Source of the DNA: Rutstroemia sp. NJR-2017a BVV2
Lineage: Eukaryota > Ascomycota > Leotiomycetes > Helotiales > Rutstroemiaceae
DNA: 64,000 bases
Assembly: GCA_002946415.1 (NCBI GenBank)
Contig: NJPS01000059.1
Location: 496,001-560,000, forward strand
Direction: 5' to 3'
A program made the position numbers and the translations under genes. The notes under the pieces were generated by a model, which did no database searches, had not been told where the DNA came from, and was given only the letters and a program-made list of their open reading frames with translations. Positions 13,301 through 24,460 of the stretch are shown one piece after another (the stretch's first letter is position 1; each line of letters begins with the position of its first letter).

Positions 13301-16300
13301 ATGTGTCGAGTCTGGTGCCGTCCAAGAATAGCCAATCAATAGTTTTCGTTTTTTCTGGGCAGGGCTCTACGTACAAGGGAATGGGAGAAGAGCTGATGGA
13401 TACCTGTCCCCTATTCAGAGACATAATTGGAGAAGCAAATGAGATCGTGACAAGCATGGGATACCCCAGCTTTTTGGAGTACTTCCACAAGAAAGAGGAT
13501 AACATGGAAGCGCCGGAGGCCAATCATCAAGTCATAACATCTCAATGTGCCTGTGTAGCGATGGAATACGCACTAGCGAAATTGCTGATTTCTTGGAATA
13601 TCACACCCAGTTACGTGGTGGGCCACTCTCTCGGTGAGTATGCTGCACTATGTATAGCTGGTAAGTCTTCCTTTATTGGGAATGTTTTATATCTGTTCTT
13701 TTTGATATCTCAATGGCTATCGCAAGATGTCTTTGTCACTACTAACGCTCTCGTCTCAATTTAGGAGCGATCACACTGGAAGAAACACTCAGGATCATTG
13801 CTTGCAGAGCTCAGTTGATGGTCAGCAATTGTGCACCGCAAACATCCGGCATGCTCGCCTGCAGAGTACCTCAAGCACGCGCGGAAGCGATGATAGGCAG
13901 TGGTGATCAATTCTCAAGTCTTTCTGTGTCATGCCAGAACAGCATTGACGATTGCGTTGTTGGGGGAAGTAAAGAGGAACTTGAGGTTTTTGCCGCAACC
14001 TGCAGATCATCAAATATCAAGACTAAAATTCTTGATGTTCCATATGCATTCCACTCGAGGTACATGGATCCCATCTTGGAAGCTCTGAACCACCTTGGCC
14101 AGTCTGTCAACTGGAAATCTCCAACAATTCCTGTGCTCTCAAATGTGCTTGGTCGGCTATTCGAGGAGGGAGATCTTAAAGCAGATTATTTTTCTCGACA
14201 TGCACGATCGACCGTACTATTTAGTGACGGTATTGAGAGGCTAAAGCATGATGGGCTAATTGACGATAAAACGACGTTTCTCGAACTTGGCCCTCATCCA
14301 ATAACGTTAGCCATGGTTCGCAATACCCTCGAGTCGTCCTCCACATGCTGCACATATCTTCCCGCCCTCCAGAAAGATCGAAGCTCATGGATCTCAATAT
14401 GTTCTGCGCTGAGCCAAATGTGGTTGGACAAACAATCGATTAGTTGGCGGAACGTCTTTCTCGACAGTGGGGCAAAGATGATCGATCTACCAGGCCACCC
14501 CTTGATAGGAAAGTCGTTTGTGGTTCCATTTCAAGAGTCACCCGCACCTTCTGGTAACATGGACGGTGCGGTCCTCTTGTCTCGTAAGAGCACAGGCTTC
14601 GTCTTACTGCCGTGGCTCTTAACATCTGAAGCTACGGACGACAGTTTCATTTTTGAAACTTCGACTTCTATTCTTGGTCCACTGATAATTGGACATCGCG
14701 TTGGAGGCACCGCTATTTGTCCGGCATCCGTATTCCATGAGCTTGTTCTAGAGGGCGCTCAACTAGCGTTCAATTTTACCAACCCAAACGAGGTCTTCAT
14801 AGTTCATGATACGGCCTTCGTCAATTCGCTCATTTACAGTTCCGACGAAGATGTCAAGTTGATCTTTGTACAGATAACGAAGCGCCTAAACAATTTAGAG
14901 AGCTCAGCTGGGTTTATCATCAAATTTCAGGGTTCTGTCCACCAAACCGAGACAGTGTGTTGCACTGGAACTGTTTCTCTCAGACCTATGAAGTCAGTTT
15001 CGGCTCCGTTTGTGAAAGAAGCTTCGATGGTAAAGAGACAAAGTAAATACATCTTGGGTATGGAAAATGTTAACGTTAACCGATTTTCGAAGAGAATGCT
15101 GTACCAAAATATCTTCGCTCGCGTTGTCGACTACTCTGCGACTTATCAAACATTAAACAGCTTCAGTGTGTCGGACTCCAGCCTGGAAGGTATTGGCTCC
15201 TTCAGACTGCCTCCTGATTCTCATATTAAACACTACGTATCTCCTCCAACCTTTACCGACACCCTTCTCCATGCGGCTGGCTTCATCGCGAATGTACTTG
15301 TTGGTTCAGAGGATATCTGTATTTGCGCAAATGTCGAGTCATACGAAATACTATATGGAAGAATCAACTATGAAGACACATTCACCATCTATTGCAGTCT
15401 AGTAGAAATCAAGGGTGCTATGCTGGCTGATGCTTTCGCACTCACTTCAGCTGGGGAAATGGTAGCCGTCATTCGAGGTATGGAATTCAAGAAACTGCGT
15501 TTATCGGCATTTCAAAGACTACTCAACCGCCAGGCGGATGATTCGCGATCAAAGAAATTCATGTATACCTTGGATGATCTGCCCGCACCGAAGCTCTCCA
15601 GTAACCCTAGCACTCTCGTGAGCCCCACCACTGGAAGCCTCTTCGCAAATGAAGGTGCAAACATTGCAACGATGGATCAGAGAAGCACTTCAAACATCAA
15701 GCACACCCTAATCAGAACTGTTGTGGATGTTTCAGGTTTTTCGGAAGAAGAGCTAGATAATACCAGAGCGATGGATGAGCTAGGCATTGATTCGTTAATG
15801 CAGATTGAAATTGCATCGAAACTGACGCGAGCTTTTCCGGAGTGCAAATTGGATCACAATACCTTTGCAGAATGCGAGACGCTTCAGTCGCTAGAAAATA
15901 TGCTTTCTTCGGTGCTGTTTGGAATGACAAACGACCTGGAAACGTCGCAACCGCTAGGATTAGTCCCTGATTTAGAAGGCAAGGACCCAGAGCTTATGGT
16001 AACGTCGATTCCTACATCTCGCACAAATCCTGCAGTTTTGAGTACTTCATCAGGTGGGACAAGCTCGTTGTACCTATTTCACGACGGCTCAGGACAAGTT
16101 AGCATGTATAAGTCCATACGAGATAACAGACACAGCACATTCGGATTCTTCGATCCCCTTTTTGGAGACGAACAACATTCGTTTAGAAGTCTAGTAGAGA
16201 TGGCCGGATATTATATATCCCTTCTTCCAGAATCTTTAGACTTCTCTTCTACAGTCCTTGGCGGTGAGAAGTTCAACCCACAGTGATGATTGACACACTG

Positions 16301-16915
16301 CTAATCCATCAACAGGTTGGTCATTTGGAGGTGTCGTCGCATTTGAAGCTGCTAGGCAGATCCTCGAACAGCGGGGAGTAAGAGTAAAAGGGTTGATACT
16401 TATAGACTCGCCATATCCTATCAACCACGAGCCTTTACCGAAGCAAGTCATTCATCATATTCTCCGACCTAATTTTACAACGAAAATCCATGATCTTCCT
16501 GCAAATGATGTTTTACTCGAAGAATTCCAACGTAATGCCGCGTTACTAGGAGACTATGCACCAACCGAGCTAACTGGGAGGAAAGCGTTTGGGGTTCCTA
16601 CGGTTATGCTGCAGAGTAAGGATTCGTTTGATACTGTAGCTCTATGTGGGGTGGAATATCCATGGTTGAGCAGCCAGTCTGCTCGTGATGACGCGGTGAT
16701 CTCGTGGGAGGGACTAGTTGGGGATAAACTGGAGGTTTTTTCCATTCCAGGAAATCACTTTGAGGCATTCTCGCCAAACATGGTACGTCCTACCCACCGA
16801 AATGCAGGGCCTCAATTTAGCATGATATTAATTGCACTTTGGTGCCTAGGTTAATGAGACTTCACAACGTATTCTCGATTCTCTCAACCATCTTGAAGCG
16901 AAGCAGACGCTTTAG
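10368..16915 (+). CDS. Non-reducing polyketide synthase, SAT-KS-AT-PT-ACP-TE
   Basis: Iterative type I synthase making an aromatic polyketide from acyl starter and malonyl-CoA. Exons: 10368-11009, 11081-11220, 11267-12278, 12329-12646, 12703-13660, 13765-16263, 16316-16782, 16850-16915, giving 2033 residues with phase kept at all seven junctions. Domain order and key residues: SAT with GFCSG (Cys138); KS with DTACSSS (Cys564), EAHGTGT and GNIGH; AT with GHSLGEYAA (Ser1013); PT with His1334 ([11 protein letters not shown]) and Asp1522 ([11 protein letters not shown]); a single ACP with ELGIDSLM (Ser1700); TE with GWSFGG (Ser1859) and His2004 (GNHFEAF). No KR, DH, ER or methyltransferase is seen. 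All catalytic residues look intact, so it is probably active. ATG 10377 is an equally good start. The aromatic product cannot be predicted safely. Possible partners nearby are the tyrosinase, P450 and transporter. Confidence 0.93.
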
Positions 16916-17694
16916 AGTTGGAATTCCCCGGTGAACTAATACTAGTGGACATCGCTGAAAGCATTTGTATCATCTGTGTATGTACCAACTACTACCAAAT
17001 CTCAATACGAATGACCCAGAAGTATTATCAAATAGCTGTTTTATGTTGAACTGATTAGTCCTCATCAACCCGAGTGATCCAAGCCCAGTAAACAGCTGCT
17101 CCACCAAAGGTGTTGCGCTGATTCAATGGCTATTTTGAAATTTATAATTTTACGTACCATGCACTATTTGAGGTTTTGACTCTCGGTCGAGGAGTGCGTT
17201 CTTTTGGAATTTCGAGGGGACTCGCTTGGCGAAGCAAATGCCAACGACGAGACCAACGAGCGTTTGACGGGAGCCTCCTAGCCGACCCCCTTTACGACCC
17301 CCCGGCCCCAAGGCAGCATTGAAGCGCAGTTGTTCGGAAGCGGAACGTTGACCAAGTCCTGTCCGCACGATTATTTTGAGATGCTTGAATATAGATGCCT
17401 AGCAAAAAGCTCACGATGTTGGGGGTTGAATGTGAAGTGGCCTGAATCAATCACAAAAGTAGGGACTTGCGTCCTTGAGGACCGCCAAAGACCAAGAGGT
17501 TTTTATCAGAAAATTTGTTACTGGAACTGCCTAGTCTAGGCAGTTGTATTGAGATTTCTATATTAACCAGGAGAGAGGTGTGAGCTTTGGAGCTATCCAT
17601 TCATCACAATATTCTCAAACAAACACAACTTATCCACACAACCACACAACCACTCAACCTCAACTTCATTTTTGCCAGAAATTATCTCATAAAT
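16916..17694. other. Intergenic between PKS and repeat-rich gene
   Basis: About 0.8 kb holding the PKS 3' end and the promoter and 5' leader of the next gene. A GC-rich patch near 17270-17310 stands out from its surroundings but encodes nothing I recognise. Confidence 0.45.
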
Positions 17695-19122
17695 ATGGCT
17701 AACCGTCGTGGAAGCAGGTACGATGATCGACTCGAAGAAGAGCCTGCAGGCCGTCGCGAGCGACGCGGATCTAAAGTCCCACGTGAAGAGGAATATTCTG
17801 ATTATTCGGGAGATGATAGAAGTATATATTCTGAACGGACTCATACATCTCGCCACTCCGCGCCGTCGGTACGTGGAAGATCAAATACATCACGCGTCTC
17901 CGCTGGTAAAGGCGGTGGCCACAAAAGCAGACCTGAAGTCGTTGAAGAGGAATCGCATTCTGATTATTCAGGAGATGATAAAAGTATATATTCTGAACGG
18001 ACTCGTATGTCTCGCTCCCCCGAACCGCCAGCTCCTCGAAGAGCAAATATAGATACCGTCCCCGACAGGCCTCGACACTCACAACCCGGTAGTCAGACAG
18101 GTCGTGGCGGCAAGGAAATAATTGGGGATGCCGATCAGTATGATCAAGGGCCCAGTTCCAAACGGCAGGTTCTTAAATTACCACCCACAACCTCCGCCCA
18201 AAGAGATACTCCGGATGTAATGGTTCCGCTTCGGCCCTTTCTCGGTTCAACTAATCTCTCGGGATTCAGCGTGGCTCGTCAAGTACGTAGAAAGGAGGAG
18301 AAGAGGAGGAAGGAAAATGACAAGGCGTTTGTGAGGCCTCATGCTAATCGCCCAGTGCGTGTGAACTCTCTTGATCATACGAATGTCGACAATGGTGAAG
18401 TAAGTAAACTGAGCGCGACTCTACCCGATAAGCACCGAAAAGATAATAGCTCAAATCGACAAAGTCCAGGTGCCGACCCTTCAAGTGTGAAGCCTTCAGA
18501 GGCCCATAATCCAAAGCATCGTTCTTCAGGTTCAGGAGGTCAGCGTCCAGAGCACCAGCCTTCAGAAAATAGACGTGAAAGTCGATCCGCCAGTGTTCAA
18601 GATCAACGCGCTACTCCAGAGCATCGTTCTTCAGGGGGTCAGCCTTCAAAGCATCGTCCTTCAGGTTCAAGGAGTCATCATTCAGGGCACGAGCCTTCAG
18701 GGAGCCATCATTCAGAAAGGAGACGCGAAAGCAGACGCGAAAGCAGACGCGAAAGCAGATCCGCCGGTCTTCCAGATGGTGATCTTCCTGAGACCTACGA
18801 TCTTCTAAATACCCGCGGGATTGAGGAAGATCTCGGAGCCTTGAATCTGGGCCAGATGGATGATGACAGAGCAGCTATCAGGTCTGTTTACGACAGTGAG
18901 ACCGAAAGCGACATTGGGAGCGAGTACAACACTGCACCTTCGAGGACGAGCGCACATAAGCTGCCACCTGTCCGTGGAAGTCAAAGAGGGGGGAGCAGAC
19001 GAGAAAGTTTGTCGCCTGTCCGTGAAAGACAAAGAGGGGAAAGCGTGTCACCTGTCCGTGAAAGACGAGTAAGGGGAAGCACCCACGGAAGTGTTTCAAC
19101 AGGCGGGCGTCGGAAAAAATAA
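17695..19122 (+). CDS. Repeat-rich, Arg/Ser-rich disordered protein of unknown function
   Basis: A single open frame of 475 residues from ATG 17695; the frame extends upstream to 17587 but without a better ATG. No domain is recognised. The protein is highly charged and rich in Arg, Ser, Glu and Gly, so it is predicted to be disordered. It has internal repeats: a block SDYSGDDRSIYSERT near residues 37-51 recurs as SDYSGDDKSIYSERT near residue 90, RRES occurs three times in tandem (DNA 18721-18756), and SPVRERQRGE-type units recur near the C-terminus (18966-19080). Such proteins may be RNA-associated or scaffold-like, but nothing proves it. It lies downstream of the PKS on the same strand. A spurious frame cannot be excluded, but the near-conserved protein repeats with silent differences favour a real coding gene. 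Confidence 0.55.
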   Translation: MANRRGSRYDDRLEEEPAGRRERRGSKVPREEEYSDYSGDDRSIYSERTHTSRHSAPSVRGRSNTSRVSAGKGGGHKSRPEVVEEESHSDYSGDDKSIYSERTRMSRSPEPPAPRRANIDTVPDRPRHSQPGSQTGRGGKEIIGDADQYDQGPSSKRQVLKLPPTTSAQRDTPDVMVPLRPFLGSTNLSGFSVARQVRRKEEKRRKENDKAFVRPHANRPVRVNSLDHTNVDNGEVSKLSATLPDKHRKDNSSNRQSPGADPSSVKPSEAHNPKHRSSGSGGQRPEHQPSENRRESRSASVQDQRATPEHRSSGGQPSKHRPSGSRSHHSGHEPSGSHHSERRRESRRESRRESRSAGLPDGDLPETYDLLNTRGIEEDLGALNLGQMDDDRAAIRSVYDSETESDIGSEYNTAPSRTSAHKLPPVRGSQRGGSRRESLSPVRERQRGESVSPVRERRVRGSTHGSVSTGGRRKK

Positions 19123-19691
19123 AGGATAAGAGCAACGGAGGGCTGGACAAGTTTCGGATGTAGTTTTCTCATCATGGGAATGGAAGTGTTTATGTTTGAT
19201 CTTTGGCGTTTGCGGATCAGCGTTTGGGATAGGTGTTTCTGGTTTGGTTTGTACTGCGATTGATAGAGAAGCGCAGCGCACACAGCAAGAAAAGAACAAT
19301 AAACATAAAGAAATAGTTATAGTATTTTAGATTAGATGAATGGAATCGGCGTTTTGTATTTGATGTTTGATTCCGTCGCAAATGCGAGTCCTGTTTCTGT
19401 GGTTGTGGACTGATCAGGTTGATATGAACAATATGAATATTATTCCGACTAGACAAGAAGCTGGCCAAATGACTAACTGCAAACTGCAAACTGGTTCTAA
19501 AGTTTTAGACAGCAGATCGTAGTTACCAGTTACAATTATAAAAATGATGTTAGAAGAACAATAACTAAAGCACACTTTGGTTACAATAACGAATGGGTGC
19601 ACCTGATGAGTAGTAGAACTTTTGGTATTCTGTGGGAACAGAGTATGTGATTACATTAAATTATATGATATAATAAAGAATCCTACACCAC
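19123..19691. other. Intergenic between convergent genes
   Basis: About 570 bp between two converging stop codons, AT-rich. It should hold both 3' untranslated regions. No gene is supported. Confidence 0.5.
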
Positions 19692-20576
19692 TTAACAGCT
19701 CAAATCGTAGATGAGCTTTCCGTTGGCATCAACAACTCCAAAGTTGGGGCTGGCATAGTAATCCTGGAGAGAGTACCAGAAAGTGTGACCCTCCTTGAAC
19801 GCCTCACAAGCAACCTCCTTCCAATAAGTCTGCGCATTCGCAACAGAAGCAACCGCATTTCCAGACTGCGGTCCAGAGCTAGGCCATCCACTCTCAGTAA
19901 CCCAAACCCAAGCACCGCTTTGAGCATTCTGAACAGTACTCCTGACTGCATTGACAGACTGCCAGAAGAGATCGTACGCAACGCCGATGTCGTTCTCTTG
20001 CGTGTTTTGGAAATATGGGTATCCATCCAAGCCAATGAAGTCGCATGCCTTAATGACTTCTGTGTTCGCACCATCCACCCACATTGTCCAGGTGTCGACG
20101 TGTCCGACCTGGATCGCGGTGCTGTATCCTTTAACTGTCGACAACATTCCCCTCACATCGTAGATCTGCTGGGCGAGTTTGTCCGCATTCGTGTCTTTTC
20201 TGTATAGATCCTCGCTGCCTACACTGACAGCGACCATCCAGTCGAAGCCATATGTCTGTGTGGCAGCCAACAAGGCCTGCTTCTCAGCATTGAAATGCGC
20301 ATCGTCCTCGGTCCATACACCGGCCAGGACCTTCATCTCGGTAGCAATGGCTGCAGGGACGACATTCGCGAGGGTGTTGCAGTCGCTGGAGGCGTAGACT
20401 CGGATACTGTCGAAGTTGCCGGGGAAGGACTTGATGAGGTTGAAGTCGTTTTCCCAGTCGGCTTGGGTTTTGCACTGGCCGTTGGCGAGGGTTGCTTGAA
20501 CATTGAATCCCTTCCAGTATGCGTTTGCGCCGGTGGCGGTTGCCGCAAGGGCGAGTGCGAGGGAAGTCGTCTTCAT
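19692..20576 (-). CDS. Secreted GH17 glucan endo-1,3-beta-glucosidase
   Basis: Cell-wall glucanase or glucanosyltransferase of glycoside hydrolase family 17, related to yeast Bgl2. Intronless, 294 residues from ATG 20576; the open frame extends upstream, but this ATG begins a clear signal peptide (MKTTSLALALAATATGANA). Catalytic candidates are Glu122 as acid/base (VSVGSEDLYR) and Glu228 as nucleophile (VTESGWPSSG). Other family marks are FDSIRVYASSDCNTL, DFIGLDGYPYFQ and a C-terminal Cys. There is no obvious GPI-anchor signal or Ser/Thr-rich tail, so a soluble secreted or wall-associated enzyme is likely. The gene converges with the repeat-rich gene and has a perfect inverted repeat upstream at 20760-20776. 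It is probably a wall-remodelling gene rather than part of a metabolite pathway. Confidence 0.9.
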   Translation of the reverse strand: MKTTSLALALAATATGANAYWKGFNVQATLANGQCKTQADWENDFNLIKSFPGNFDSIRVYASSDCNTLANVVPAAIATEMKVLAGVWTEDDAHFNAEKQALLAATQTYGFDWMVAVSVGSEDLYRKDTNADKLAQQIYDVRGMLSTVKGYSTAIQVGHVDTWTMWVDGANTEVIKACDFIGLDGYPYFQNTQENDIGVAYDLFWQSVNAVRSTVQNAQSGAWVWVTESGWPSSGPQSGNAVASVANAQTYWKEVACEAFKEGHTFWYSLQDYYASPNFGVVDANGKLIYDLSC

Positions 20577-21384
20577 TTTGAGAAGGTTTGGAATGGAAAA
20601 GTAACGATCGTGGGGGTGTATTACTGGAATTAGAAGTAGACGAACGATGAAGGAAGCAAAAAGTAAGGAAATATCAGCAATACTTATCCTGTATTTTCCT
20701 GTTGCCAAGAATGACCCATAGTTCTTGCAGATACGATATATGATTCATTGTATGCATCTTACGGAGATACTCCGTACATACTTTCTCGTATTCGACGCCG
20801 TCCAAATTCCGATCAGGCATTATTAACGTCATTTTTTATGAGATGGAGAAGTTTTCTAGAAGATGCCTGTCAACCCACTTGGCAGCACTATATTTAGCGA
20901 CTCCCATACTCTTAGCCAATTGGAACAGGTTGGAACATCAGGGCAAATTGAAAAGGAAAGTGATCGGCAACGTTAATTTTAGAGTTGTATAGGACGTTCA
21001 GATGATGTTTTCATGCTGTATTTCTCATGGTACGAAATCTACTGTACATGTCTGATGATGCATTGCAATGGACTCTTGACATGTTCCTCGGTGTAACAGA
21101 ATGGAGCAGCTTGCTAATTCTGATCTGATAGACTATGCTACCTTCCCGCCGATGCCCAAGTCGTATGAGCAGATATTATGTAAAAATATCGAGTCTTTGC
21201 CACCAAGTTATGTCATGTGGAATTGTACCGTCTGACGGGTACAAGCAGGGGCATCTGTGAGGTAAAACAGACAACGCTTTCCGTTCTATCCCAGAAACCG
21301 GAACGTCGAAGAGAGATTGAATTGTCTCTGCTTTGATTGCGGCTCTGAGGTTCCGAGGCTATTTTCTATGCTATGTTTAGAACC
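20577..21384. other. Intergenic, glucanase promoter and amidase 3' end
   Basis: About 0.8 kb between two minus-strand genes. No gene seen. It contains the inverted repeat listed separately. Confidence 0.5.
20760..20776. repeat. Perfect inverted repeat (7-bp arms, 3-bp loop)
   Basis: TACGGAG-ATA-CTCCGTA. Arms pair perfectly around a 3-base centre, 184 bp upstream of the glucanase start codon. It could be a dimeric transcription factor site, a small hairpin or chance. Confidence 0.5.
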
Positions 21385-23583
21385 TCATTCTAGATCTCCC
21401 AGATCCCCTTCTATCAGCTTCGACAATTCTAGCAGTTGTCCATCAAGGCCCGTTCCCGCAAGTACCGTAATGCCGAATGGCAATCGCACTCCTTTTTCTT
21501 CATAAGTCCCACACGGAACGGCAACTCCGACCAGATCTAGCACATTCGCAAAATGTGCAAATGCTCCTAATCGTAAATTTATGCCGATCGGATCTTTCGA
21601 TACCTCCTCGATTGTTGGGTGGAACGGTGCACTAGGCACAATCATAACGGTGATTCCATCCTTTTCATCATATGTGAGAATATCTTCGACGAGTCGTTTG
21701 TATTCGGCTTGTTTGTGCAGATCACGGAAAACATCGACAGCAGAACTCTTACGGGCTAGGACGCCTTCAAAAACTTCTCGGATAGTAGGATGGAGTAAGT
21801 CTTTGTTCTTGTCGAACCAGCCCTCCGGGAGCGTGGTAAGACGTTCGAGAACAAATGTACCATTATACAACAAGTCGTTCGCTAACGCGAATGGTGACCA
21901 GTCGATTTCGATTGCTTTTCCCCCTAATGATTTTAAGACTGAGACAGCTGCAGCGAACTGTCTTCGGTAGATAGAACTGCATGCCTCAAGTGCAGACGCT
22001 GGTGGGGTACCAAACCGGAAAGCAGTTTTTCCATTCGACAATGACAGAGGCAAAACTGGTTGCCGTAGGTGTGATGGTTTTGCGAAGAAATCGGCCTTAT
22101 CGTAACCCTCGCATACTTTCCAAACGGTTTCGGCATCCTCTGTGGTCACAGCTAGAAAAGAAACGGCATCTTGATGGAGGCAAGCAGGACTAACTCCACG
22201 AGCTGAAACAGTTCCTTTGGTAGGCTTGAAACCCACAAGACCATTGAATAGAGCTGGTACACGAATTGAACCAGCTGTATCGCTGCCCAAGGAGAATGAA
22301 ACTAAATTTTCACTAACACTTACAGCACTGCCACTGCTAGAGCCACCCACGATATGGGATCTGCTGAACGTAGAATGAAGGGTACCAAACGGAGATCTAC
22401 ATCCAGTCATACCTGTAGCTAATTGCTCCATGTTTGTTTTGCCAATGAAGAGACCGCCGGCATCAATGCAGTGCTGGAAGACAGGGGCGGAGGAAGTTGG
22501 AGTGAAGGCTAGTGCGGGACATCCGGTAGTGGTAGGAATACCAGCTACATTGATGCTATCTTTGACACTGAATGGAACGCCCCATAATGGTGGTCTGTTT
22601 GACGCATCGGGCCACCGTGTATAGAGTGCGTGAGCTGCTTGCATAACCTCGCCGATCGGATGTAGGTATATCCATACGCATGACTGTAATTCTTTGTAAG
22701 CTTCAATTCGATCGTAGATTGCTTGCACCACAAGCTGAGGCGTGATTCCGACTTCATAATCCATTAGTAGACTTGGGATATTGAGGCTCGAGTCCCATCT
22801 GTCCATGCCCTCCTCAATATCCCACCTTCGAACCATACACAATTCTTCGTAAATATATGGCTGGCCATCAGTTCCCGTTCCAGGCAGAGCTAGAGAGAAT
22901 CCATCTTCAGTAACAAAACCCAGCTTCCGATATAGACGTGATGCAGGAACTGTGCTTTCTAAGTAAAGAGGCAGGTTTTCCTTTTTGGCTTTCGAAAGTC
23001 CCCATTTAACCAATAGGGTCGCTGCACCGCGCCCGCGATGCTCAGCACGTGTACCCACGAAAGTCATACCTAATAGGCTACTATATCAGTCATCCATTGT
23101 AGTGTAATGTGGTGAGATATCAGCTGTTGCTCTGATAAAATCACCAGGCAATGACCGATGTGATGGCGAAGGAAGAATGAGACAAAGCTTACGATAACAT
23201 GGATTGACACCCAAGACTCTCTTCTTCGCAGCTTCAGCCGTTGTAGCATACTTCTCAAGAAGATCCCGACGAGATTCCTTGGGAGGCCACAATTCAGAAA
23301 AGGCATGATCGTCGCCAATCACAGATATTGATGGCAAATCATACTTCGCAAACGAAATAATTTGATCGATCTCTGTATCTCGTACGACTAGATCAATCTT
23401 GTCAGGATTTCCTGTCTTCACTGTTTCTATGACATCCTGCTTAAGACATTCATGTAGACTTGCAAGACTAACTTCCGTTGGGAACTGGGCGTGTAATAGG
23501 ACGTTCCCGTCAAAAGTTGCGAGGTGAATGCTGGCTATTTCTTCAGCATCGTCTGCCGTTGCTACTGATAGTTGAAGCACCAT
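21385..23583 (-). CDS. GNAT acetyltransferase fused to an allophanate-hydrolase-like amidase
   Basis: Two exons, 23583-23193 and 23069-21385, with a 123-nt intron (GTAAGC...TATTAG) splitting the GNAT domain; 691 residues. Residues 1 to about 215 form a GNAT fold: the intron junction rebuilds NPCYRMTFVGTRAEHRGRGAATLL, with the acetyl-CoA loop HRGRGAA, then SRLYRKLGF. Residues from about 230 form an amidase-signature domain with the Ser-Ser-Lys triad: Lys300 (PFSVKDSINVAG), the GGSSSGS loop near 372-378 and Ser398 (DTAGSIR). ATGMTGCRSPFG, GLVGFKPTKG and LPFGITVLAG resemble the amidase half of allophanate hydrolases. The C-terminal allophanate hydrolase domain is absent, so it is unlikely to complete urea breakdown. 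The substrate is unknown; an acetylated or carbamoylated amine is a guess. The continuous frame across both domains supports a true fusion. Confidence 0.85.
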
Positions 23584-24460
23584 GATCTCGCAGTGATAGA
23601 AAGCGACAACTGCAAAATATCGGTTGTCGGGCTTTTGACCACCGTTACTCGAGTGTAACTTTGCAGATATGTATCAAGATGCACTCAGCCGCTCTGGTAG
23701 GATAACTGATGAGTAAAGACTGTAGCCACGTAAGGCAACGTATGGACTGAGGTCACCAGAGGTCATCAGTCAGTTCGACCGATTTTGCAGAGCAGACTTG
23801 TCTCAATTTTATCAATATTTTCGATCTGTTGTGCAACGAAGACTTTGCAAGTTGGATATTGGTCATGGAAGAATGGTTGTAGGGTTGTCGGAGGGTGGGG
23901 GAGCTATTTTTAGAAACAAAAGGGCCAAACCAAACTAAACTCCAGACTTCGACCGGAGCATCAAGTGAACGATGTGATATCTTCGACCACCCATATTATC
24001 GCCAATCCATTAGCAACACCCACCATCAACACCACCTTCTTGGAAATATATTTTCAGATGCCAGTGAGCTGATAGGTCTTGTGGCTTGGGCAATGATCCT
24101 TCCAGCCTCTTTCTGACGCGATGCACTCTACCACATGTGCCGTAACTGTACTGCGGCTTTTACCCATTCCGAGGGAATTGTTTCTTCAATGCAGGTGAGA
24201 AATGCTTGGTTCGCCAAACGGAACTCTTTTGTTATTGGTGAGGAAACAACGTCAGCAGCATCAATGGCGTCGATCTATTTTCGATATCCAGCCTTACAAT
24301 CATTACAAACAAATGAGGGGAACCCCGAGTGTTTCCGCTCAGCTCACTACTTATATGAAGAGAGAAAATAGAAGGTAGGTGGGTTCTGGAAGGCTTGGTG
24401 TCCTTTCACAGCTTTTCTTTCATTCTATCCTTATACTCACATCTGCGAACTAATGGCGTA
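23584..24460. promoter_or_regulatory. Divergent promoter region, GNAT-amidase / four-helix membrane protein
   Basis: About 0.88 kb between divergent start codons. No gene is supported; short frames at 23895-24371 lack domains. Regulatory elements of both genes must lie here, but I could not assign individual boxes. Confidence 0.4.

Noticed and set aside
17150..17368. GC-rich minus-strand frame downstream of the PKS
   Set aside because: No domain and no start context; base composition odd but not interpretable.
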